DNA of 5,352 nucleotides, from positions 1 through 5,352 of the forward strand of contig CAKUXU010000059.1 in the NCBI GenBank assembly GCA_934700635.1, read 5' to 3'. Origin of the DNA: an uncultured Eubacteriales bacterium (GTDB lineage: Bacteria > Bacillota > Clostridia > Oscillospirales > Acutalibacteraceae). The translations under genes and the position numbers were made by a program. The notes beneath the pieces were generated by a model. The model saw only the letters and a program-made list of their open reading frames with translations. It was not told where the DNA came from and made no database searches. This document shows positions 1-4,754 of this stretch, piece after piece (position 1 is the first letter of the stretch; every line of letters begins with the position of its first letter).

Positions 1-51
1 ATGAAATTGTTAGTAATATTCTTTTTGATATGTACTTATATAGTTATGTGA
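1..51 (+). CDS. Possible 3' end of a plus-strand gene (partial)
   Basis: Frame 1 is open from the first base to a TGA at 49-51, directly in front of the hairpin terminator. The 16 residues (MKLLVIFFLICTYIVM) are strongly hydrophobic and could be the end of a membrane helix. The first codon is ATG, but the window edge hides any ribosome binding site, so I cannot tell a C-terminal fragment from a chance opening. The position right before a terminator that also works on the plus strand favours a real gene end converging on the DUF421 gene. No function can be given. Confidence 0.35.
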   Translation: MKLLVIFFLICTYIVM

Positions 52-84
52 AAAACTGGCAGTTTGAATCTGCCAGTTTTTTAT
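51..84. terminator. Bidirectional factor-independent terminator
   Basis: A perfect 12-bp stem is formed by AAAAACTGGCAG (51-62) and CTGCCAGTTTTT (70-81) around the loop TTTGAAT. The plus strand ends in a T run (77-82), and the minus strand ends in TTTTT read from the complement of 55-51. It sits 18 bases past the DUF421 stop on the minus strand and touches the TGA of the possible plus-strand gene, so it can serve both convergent transcripts. Confidence 0.9.
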
Positions 85-99
85 TTCTAGGATTTGTAA

Positions 100-810
100 T
101 TAAACTGTAGGTGTAACTTTAGGATGTTCGTTTTTCTTATAAATATAAAGTTTATCTGAGTTATCTATAAAAGCCAGTAGAACGTCTTTTGCGCTTTTTA
201 TTTCTTTCTTTTCAAGCTCTTTTTTTAGCCAATCAACTTTTTTATTCATAACTTTTAAGTTTTCTTCAATTATTACTCCATCTATTATCATGTTTGAACA
301 TATACCTTTATATTGTGTAGGAACTTTAACATCTTTTGGTGTGAGCGGTAGATTGTCAGGTTTCATCTGAACACTTACTTCACCATTTGTTTCAAGTATA
401 GCAAATTCTACTTCTGATAAATTAAAAGCGTTTTTTAATCTACATTCTTCTAAAAGTTCATTGATATTAATTTTTGTTTTTTTTAAATTTTCTTCTATTA
501 TTTTTCCATCTTGGATAAGTACAGTTGGTGCACCATTAAGAATTTTTCTTCCGACTTGACTTTTGATACTTATAAAGGAAAGTATAAGTGGGAAAACTCC
601 GTATATTATAACACTTGTTATAAATTCAGGGAAATCTATATCTAAATCTACAGCAAAAGCAGCTGCAATTGATCCTATAGAGATTCCTATAACATAATGA
701 AAAAAGCTAAGCTGAGATATTTGTTTTTTGCCTGCCATACGTGTGAAAATAAAAAGAATAACTACTGAAATTACAGAATGAATTGCTGCATTTGAAATAC
801 TTTCATACAA
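100..810 (-). CDS. DUF421 / YetF-family membrane protein
   Basis: This is an integral membrane protein of the DUF421 (YetF/YcaP-like) family. Members have N-terminal membrane helices followed by a cytosolic domain, and their molecular role is not established. The hydrophobic segments are near residues 6-24, 37-55 and 61-80, counted from the TTG start. The family signature around GKKQISQLSFFHYVIGISIG follows the first helix. The soluble part has the usual pattern: NGAPTVLIQDGKI, then an ELLEECR stretch, then VEFAILETNGEVSV. At about 236 residues it matches YetF-type lengths and looks intact. The frame extends to a GTG at 819-817, but AGGAG (823-819) overlaps that codon. The in-frame TTG at 810-808 lies 8 bases after AGGAG, so I place the start there. 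It appears to be a single-gene unit, with its own promoter region behind a terminator and a strong terminator after the stop. The family assignment is firm; a physiological role cannot be given. Confidence 0.9.
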   Translation of the reverse strand: MYESISNAAIHSVISVVILFIFTRMAGKKQISQLSFFHYVIGISIGSIAAAFAVDLDIDFPEFITSVIIYGVFPLILSFISIKSQVGRKILNGAPTVLIQDGKIIEENLKKTKININELLEECRLKNAFNLSEVEFAILETNGEVSVQMKPDNLPLTPKDVKVPTQYKGICSNMIIDGVIIEENLKVMNKKVDWLKKELEKKEIKSAKDVLLAFIDNSDKLYIYKKNEHPKVTPTV

Positions 811-818
811 AATAATCA

Positions 819-823
819 CTCCT
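819..823 (-). promoter_or_regulatory. Ribosome binding site deciding the DUF421 start
   Basis: On the minus strand AGGAG occupies 823-819. Its last G is the first base of the upstream in-frame GTG (819-817), so it cannot act as a Shine-Dalgarno sequence for that codon. The spacing to the in-frame TTG at 810-808 is 8 bases, which is close to ideal. The ATG at 806-804 is out of frame. Confidence 0.75.
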
Positions 824-834
824 ATAAGTTTTTA

Positions 835-891
835 ATTATAGTTTGTGAAGTAATTTAGAAAATATTCTATAAGTCTTTTAAAAGGATTCAA
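835..891 (-). promoter_or_regulatory. Candidate promoter(s) of the DUF421 gene
   Basis: Two sigma-A-like options are visible on the minus strand. The first pairs TTGAAT (891-886) with TAGAAT (869-864) across a 16-base spacer. The second has a perfect TATAAT (840-835) with a poor -35, ATTTTC (863-858), across 17 bases, and would give a very short leader. The first -35 box begins at the end of the T run of the upstream terminator. In AT-rich DNA such matches also arise by chance, so only the general location is secure. Confidence 0.45.
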
Positions 892-923
892 AAAATATTG
901 ATGCCACCTAATTAAAGGTGGCA
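890..923 (-). terminator. Hairpin terminator after the 633-residue protein gene
   Basis: A perfect 8-bp GC-rich stem is formed by TGCCACCT (902-909) and AGGTGGCA (916-923) with a 6-base loop. Read on the minus strand it is followed, after six bases, by TTTTTT (895-890). The spacer before the T run is longer than usual, so it may be a moderate terminator. It would end the transcript of the gene at 1151-3052, leaving about 230 bases of 3' untranslated or remnant sequence, and it isolates the DUF421 gene. Confidence 0.65.
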
Positions 924-987
924 CTTTATAATTAATTATTGAGATTTTTTTGAAATATTCTTTTATTTTTGTATTACAATATCCTTT

Positions 988-1134
988 CTATGATCTTATA
1001 CTAGTGAGTGTAAATTCAATATAGTATAATATTTTCTCTGTTCCTGTACCATATTTTTTAGTACAGTTATATTCTTTTTGATCTATGAAATGATGAATAC
1101 AGGAAACAGTAAAATAAGGATATATTGCATAATG
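988..1134 (-). pseudogene. Possible gene remnant, 48 open codons
   Basis: Between the 633-residue gene and its terminator, a minus-strand frame is open for 48 codons after a TAG (1137-1135) and ends at a TAG (990-988). The translation begins HYAIYPYFTVSCIHHFID and continues with NCTKKYGTGTEKILYYIEF, ending in TLTSIRS. It has no in-frame ATG, GTG or TTG start and no ribosome binding site, but its Cys/Tyr-rich composition resembles the secreted proteins next door. The same frame is open for about 50 more codons after the stop, through the terminator hairpin, which argues that openness here may be chance. It could be the tail of a lost paralogue. Apart from this, the two promoter candidates and the terminator, I see nothing else in 820-1150. 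Confidence 0.25.
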
Positions 1135-1150
1135 CTATAACTATTAATTA

Positions 1151-3052
1151 TCAATCTTTCTTCTCAAAAAGTGATTCTTTAAAAAGTTCAAGATGTAGAA
1201 TATCGAGGTAACTGAGTTTAAAGTTAGTGTTAATATGTGTAGATTTTTTGTAATTCGACAACAAAGCTGATTCTACATTAGCCATAACTTCAATAGCTGG
1301 TAAACCACGCTCATATGAGTGGTGGTTACAGAAAGGAATGTACAAATGTGTACCTAAAACAAAATCTTCTGGATGGAGAAGGAAATCATAAACAAATGCT
1401 TTAGATGATCCAATGCTTACTAAATTGCGAATATCTCCATCGTTATCTAATTCGAATGTTACCAATATATCTTTATCATAGTTAACATATGTTTTACAGT
1501 GATTTCCGTATGGATAATTAAAATATGGGTTTATTTTATCATAGCTATACTGTATCCAATTACGATTTTTATCTATATTATTATTTATCATAACTACTGG
1601 TTGTCCATCGCATTTTCTTTGCTTAATATATAATTTATTTTCTAAGTTGCAAAATTTTGCACCATTCATGTATAAAAAATCATCTTTAACTGAGTTTAAA
1701 TTTCTAATGACTTTTTCAATATTAGATTTTTCGTAATTAGGACTATCCATAAAAATGCAATCAAAAGGATAATAATCATATACTTCTGTATTTAAATCGG
1801 TATAATTTAAAGCTTCTTCTTGACGTTCTGGAGCTGTATATTCTTCAACTGGACCTTCGGTTTTTGAGTTTGACTTTTCTTTCTCATAAAGTTTAAGGTA
1901 TGATGATAATACTTTAAATATATACGGGCTGTTGTCCTTTAATTTTTTGAATTCTTGAATATTCAATTCAAAATCTTTGAATATAGGATCTTTTGCTAAT
2001 GAATCTCGAAATTCTGGATCTTCTATAGCTATTAAAAATCTACGTTCTGATCTTGTATAGCGGCCCATGCTTGTAGTTGTTTTTTTTTGATCCTCAGTTT
2101 TCGGAGTCTCAGGTTTTGAGGTTTTGATTTTTGTGGTTTCAGGTTTTGAAACTTCGATTTTTGGAGTCTCGGATTTTGTGGTTTCAGGTTTTGAAACTTC
2201 AATTTTTTGGGTTTCAGGTTTTGAATCTTCGGTTGTTGAAGTATTATGGTCTTGAACATTATAGTGATCATATAGAATACCTTTAATTTTGTTCACAATT
2301 TGTTCATATTTTTTAGTTCCAGGTTTCGCATGGCTGAGTCTTTGAGAAGGAGTGTTTAAATAATAGTTGTATTTTGCATTTTTTGCTAACGAAATTGCGA
2401 AGTTTGCATTAGTGCTGATCAGTGAAACTAGGAGTTCAGTATGTTTTTCGGCTAATGGAATTAGGAGTTCTGGATGTTCCTTAGATAAATTAGATAAGAA
2501 GTTTGGATTTTTTTCGGCTAATGAAACTAAGAATTCTTGACTATCTTTAACTAATGAAAATAGAAAGTCTGGATAACAGTTGTGAAATTTTTTTAAAACT
2601 TCTTCATTATTGATTGATGAAACTATGATACCGGGATGTTTTTCATTTAGTGAAGCTACGGTTTCTGGATAGTTTTCCATTAATTTAAATATAATTTCCG
2701 GATAGTCTTTGATTATAGGTACTAGTTCTTCTGGTTTTTCTGTTAGGCTATATAGGTAACCTGGTTCTTTGCAAGCAATCATACCCCTACATTTTGCTGA
2801 AGCTCTGGAATCTACTGATATTTTTCTTCCTGTGTTTTGATTATTTGAATCTTCTGGTTTTGAAGGTTCAGTTTTTAGATCTGAATATTTTGGACGTCTA
2901 GGATTACTTTTTGAGCCTTTAGTTTGTTGTTTACTTTTTTTTGAATAAGAATTGTTTTTATTACCATTAGCACTTGAATAAGGTGTTGCTACTGTTGATA
3001 AAGTTAATGCGGAAAGCATAATAGCAGTGATTTTAATCAAATTTTTATTCAT
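1151..3052 (-). CDS. Secreted repeat protein with 11-residue helical repeats and an unrecognised C-terminal domain
   Basis: This is a 633-residue exported protein of unknown function that I do not recognise by name. The ATG at 3052-3050 follows AAGGAAGGAATTAATAA, a good ribosome binding site. Residues 1-28 are a signal peptide (MNKNLIKITAIMLSALTLST, then probable cleavage after SSA). Residues 29-85 are basic, Ser/Lys/Asn/Pro-rich and probably disordered. Residues 95-224 hold about twelve 10-11-residue units of the form xHPELLxSLxE. Residues 277-322 are a SKPET(T/P)KxE linker. Residues 344-354 (EDPEFRDSLAK) resemble one more repeat unit. Residues 430-600 form a Cys/Tyr/Asn-rich domain shared with the neighbouring gene, with C432, C481, NRNW and YVNYDKDI as landmarks. 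There are eight cysteines in all, at 88, 94, 159, 432, 468, 481, 519 and 575. No LPXTG, lipobox or membrane anchor is visible, so secretion or non-covalent wall binding is inferred. It has its own promoter. Confidence 0.85.
   Translation of the reverse strand: MNKNLIKITAIMLSALTLSTVATPYSSANGNKNNSYSKKSKQQTKGSKSNPRRPKYSDLKTEPSKPEDSNNQNTGRKISVDSRASAKCRGMIACKEPGYLYSLTEKPEELVPIIKDYPEIIFKLMENYPETVASLNEKHPGIIVSSINNEEVLKKFHNCYPDFLFSLVKDSQEFLVSLAEKNPNFLSNLSKEHPELLIPLAEKHTELLVSLISTNANFAISLAKNAKYNYYLNTPSQRLSHAKPGTKKYEQIVNKIKGILYDHYNVQDHNTSTTEDSKPETQKIEVSKPETTKSETPKIEVSKPETTKIKTSKPETPKTEDQKKTTTSMGRYTRSERRFLIAIEDPEFRDSLAKDPIFKDFELNIQEFKKLKDNSPYIFKVLSSYLKLYEKEKSNSKTEGPVEEYTAPERQEEALNYTDLNTEVYDYYPFDCIFMDSPNYEKSNIEKVIRNLNSVKDDFLYMNGAKFCNLENKLYIKQRKCDGQPVVMINNNIDKNRNWIQYSYDKINPYFNYPYGNHCKTYVNYDKDILVTFELDNDGDIRNLVSIGSSKAFVYDFLLHPEDFVLGTHLYIPFCNHHSYERGLPAIEVMANVESALLSNYKKSTHINTNFKLSYLDILHLELFKESLFEKKD
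2087..2224 (-). repeat. SKPET linker repeat within the 633-residue protein
   Basis: Residues 277-322 contain four SKPET units: SKPETQKIEV, SKPETTKSETPKIEV, SKPETTKIKT and SKPETPKTED. At DNA level a 45-base period is clear: the stretch around 2129-2154 recurs around 2174-2199 almost unchanged. The composition (Ser, Lys, Pro, Glu, Thr) is typical of flexible linkers in Gram-positive surface and secreted proteins. It separates the 11-residue repeat block from the C-terminal half. Confidence 0.8.
2381..2770 (-). repeat. Array of about twelve 11-residue protein repeats
   Basis: Residues 95-224 divide into units such as DYPEIIFKLME, NYPETVASLNE, CYPDFLFSLVK, EHPELLIPLAE and KHTELLVSLIS. The consensus is two polar or aromatic positions, Pro, Glu/Asp, two hydrophobics, a variable residue, Ser, Leu, a variable residue, and Glu or Lys. 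Two units have 10 residues (106-115 and 149-158). Eleven residues is three helical turns, so a helical stack or rod is likely. DNA identity between units is low, so the array is old or under selection at protein level. I cannot match it to a named repeat family. Confidence 0.75.
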
Positions 3053-3071
3053 TTATTAATTCCTTCCTTTT
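2991..3071 (-). repeat. 81-base leader and signal-peptide block, copy 1
   Basis: This block covers the ribosome binding site and first ~21 codons of the 633-residue protein gene. It matches 4636-4716 with only about five or six differences by eye (constant offset 1645). Similarity stops on both sides: the mature proteins and the promoter regions differ. This is what a duplicated or swapped export module would look like. Confidence 0.85.
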
Positions 3072-3084
3072 ATTTTGATGTATA

Positions 3085-3113
3085 ATATTAACATATAACT
3101 TGAAAATTGTCAA
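3085..3113 (-). promoter_or_regulatory. Strong sigma-A-type promoter of the 633-residue protein gene
   Basis: On the minus strand a perfect TTGACA (3113-3108) is followed after exactly 17 bases by TAATAT (3090-3085). This lies 33 bases before the start codon and just before the ribosome binding site. The -35 box begins only 6 bases after the stop of the upstream gene. A palindrome, CTTGA-N6-TCAAG (3099-3114), covers the -35 box and part of the spacer. Confidence 0.75.
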
Positions 3114-3119
3114 GCTTTT

Positions 3120-4697
3120 TTAACGTTTAACAAATTTAAATTTATCAACTTCTTTAGAATTTAAAACCTCTTTGAAAATGTCATCAATAGTATATTTTGA
3201 TGCTTTCATGATTTTATCTGCTCTTTTATAGAAAAATACGATGGATAACCTAGGTACATGATGAGGATTATAAACAACTTTGGATAAAATAAATGAAAAC
3301 ATAGATCCTATACCCAAAAACCATGTCGTACCATTTATGGTTTTAGTTGTTACAACAATTTGATTCTTTAAATTTACATATATCTTACCGTATGTATTTA
3401 GGTCTTTATTTCCTGGTAAGTAAAATAAAATTTTGTACCAATTTTCATTCATCTCAATTTCAGGATTTAAAGTAATTTGCCAATTTTTTGTATCTTCCGT
3501 TTCAACGTTTAAGATTGGATATCTATTATAATAGCCCTTTGATAGTTTATAATTCCTAAGCGTCGTTATAAAAATATCATCTTTAATTTCATTCAACTTG
3601 TCAAAAAATTTTTCATCTATCTCATTAATATTTAAATATAATCTGCATGGTAATGATTTAGTAATTGAAGGATATGAAGATTCTTTCTTCGTTGGATTTG
3701 GAGCTTGGGTTGGAAGTGGAGGTAGAGATTGAGTGGTAGATAGTGGAACTGGGGTTGAAACTCGAGTCGGGGGTTGAGTTGGAGTCAGTGGAACTGGAGT
3801 TGAGACTCGAGTTGGAACTCGAATTGGAGCTAGTGGAACTCGAGTTGGAATTTGAGTTGGGGTTTGATCTTGAGATTCAGTCAGAGATTGATCTTGAGAT
3901 TCAGTCAGAGATTGATCTGGAGTTTGAATTGGGGTCGAATTGTTACAATACTTGCTCCTAAAATTATTTCTTTTTTGAAAATCTCTAAGGTAGTCATACA
4001 GTGAATAATTTGGCTTATCATAACATATTGTATTTTCTACATTATTAACTGGAATATGTGCATAGAATGTGTCAGAGAGTAATCCTTTATCTTTGTTTTC
4101 TTTAATATAATTAGTAAAACTTAAAAGCGTTTCTATTCTTGTTATATTTTCATTTTTTTCAGTAGGGATTTTTCTAGTTACTATAACTATTTGCTTATCA
4201 TAATTAATATATGCTGTATTATATTTTTCACGATAAGAAATATCGGATTCTTTTTCAATAGAATAACGATAAACTTGCCAATTTTTATCTAATACTAATT
4301 GATCATGGTTTACATAAATTTGGGGGTTACATTTATTCAGTTTTGAAATGTATAAAGTATTTTTGTGTGTTTCCTTATTTAATTTTAAAATAAAACTTGC
4401 ATATCTAGAAGCATTTAAACTTTTATGTAGGATTGAGTTAAGTTGACGAAGGAAATAGTTAATGTATATTTCTTTATCAGCCATGTGAAGCTCGAAATCA
4501 CATTCTCGATCATAATACTCGGTAGTTTTGTTAGATTTGGAAGCATCGGGTTTTTTATTATCTGCAGATTTTTTATCTGCGGTAATTTCTTTTGGAGGTC
4601 TACCTCTTCTAGCAGCACTTGAACTTGGCATTATTACTGTTGAAAAAGTTAATGCGGAAAGCATAACAGCAGTAATTTTAATCAAGTTTTTATTCAT
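3120..4697 (-). CDS. Secreted protein with two copies of an unrecognised domain joined by a Pro/Thr-rich linker
   Basis: This is a 525-residue exported protein of unknown function. The ATG at 4697-4695 follows AAAGGAATTAATAA. Residues 1-28 are a signal peptide nearly the same as that of the 633-residue protein, with cleavage near SSA/A. A basic tail (RRGRPPK, then Lys/Asp/Ser-rich) leads to the first domain, residues 66-240. A Pro/Thr/Gln linker follows (253-338), then a second domain (351-525). Both domains start with a Cys followed by alternating hydrophobics (CDFELHM, CRLYLNI). They share an N-x-W-x-x-Y/I segment (DKNWQVYRY, NENWYKILF), a Y(I/V)N strand (TAYINYDKQIVIV, KIYVNLKNQIVVT) and a glycine or serine-rich turn before a helix. 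There is no anchor motif. The promoter before it is weak: there is no good -35, and only a TATATA at 4727-4732. With 57 bases to the upstream broken copy and no terminator between, transcription may come from the right. Confidence 0.85.
   Translation of the reverse strand: MNKNLIKITAVMLSALTFSTVIMPSSSAARRGRPPKEITADKKSADNKKPDASKSNKTTEYYDRECDFELHMADKEIYINYFLRQLNSILHKSLNASRYASFILKLNKETHKNTLYISKLNKCNPQIYVNHDQLVLDKNWQVYRYSIEKESDISYREKYNTAYINYDKQIVIVTRKIPTEKNENITRIETLLSFTNYIKENKDKGLLSDTFYAHIPVNNVENTICYDKPNYSLYDYLRDFQKRNNFRSKYCNNSTPIQTPDQSLTESQDQSLTESQDQTPTQIPTRVPLAPIRVPTRVSTPVPLTPTQPPTRVSTPVPLSTTQSLPPLPTQAPNPTKKESSYPSITKSLPCRLYLNINEIDEKFFDKLNEIKDDIFITTLRNYKLSKGYYNRYPILNVETEDTKNWQITLNPEIEMNENWYKILFYLPGNKDLNTYGKIYVNLKNQIVVTTKTINGTTWFLGIGSMFSFILSKVVYNPHHVPRLSIVFFYKRADKIMKASKYTIDDIFKEVLNSKEVDKFKFVKR
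3742..3840 (-). repeat. 45-base tandem repeat in the Pro/Thr linker
   Basis: Two full 45-base units (3742-3786 and 3787-3831) and the start of a third encode the Pro/Thr/Val-rich linker, with TRVSTPVPL present twice. The units share the start AGTGGAACTG (plus strand) and an internal ACTCGAGT. The sequence is also locally rich in GAACTCGAGTT-like motifs, which creates a long open frame on the opposite strand that is only an echo of the repeat. Confidence 0.8.
3866..3913 (-). repeat. 24-base tandem repeat, two copies, encoding DQSLTESQ
   Basis: Units 3866-3889 and 3890-3913 are identical at base level and encode DQSLTESQ twice. A third partial unit begins at 3914. The same octapeptide, with Tyr in place of the second Ser (DQSLTEYQ), occurs in at least five copies in the broken paralogue at the right edge, so copy number differs between paralogues. 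Confidence 0.9.
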
Positions 4698-4716
4698 TTA
4701 TTAATTCCTTTCTTTT
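4636..4716 (-). repeat. 81-base leader and signal-peptide block, copy 2
   Basis: This block covers the ribosome binding site and first ~21 codons of the 525-residue protein gene and pairs with 2991-3071. The conserved part ends just upstream of the ribosome binding site, so the promoter of the other gene was not carried along. Confidence 0.85.
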
Positions 4717-4754
4717 GCTGTGACGTATATATCATTTGGAAATGAAAGAATTTT

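Noticed and set aside
2032..2271. Minus-strand 79-codon frame, Lys/Leu/Gln-rich
   Set aside because: It is a shifted reading of the SKPET linker repeats inside the 633-residue protein gene. Its regularity is an echo of the 45-base repeat.
3097..3120. Plus-strand terminator formed by CTTGA-N6-TCAAG and a T run
   Set aside because: The stem has only 5 base pairs and no plus-strand gene lies upstream. The palindrome is better explained by its overlap with the minus-strand -35 box.
3743..3961. Plus-strand 72-codon open frame rich in Leu-Glu pairs
   Set aside because: It is the reverse strand of the Pro/Thr linker repeats. The LE-rich pattern follows directly from the repeated GAACTCGAGTT-like DNA, and it has no ribosome binding site.
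4415..4618. Minus-strand 67-codon frame
   Set aside because: It lies wholly inside the 525-residue protein gene in another frame, with no separate start signals.
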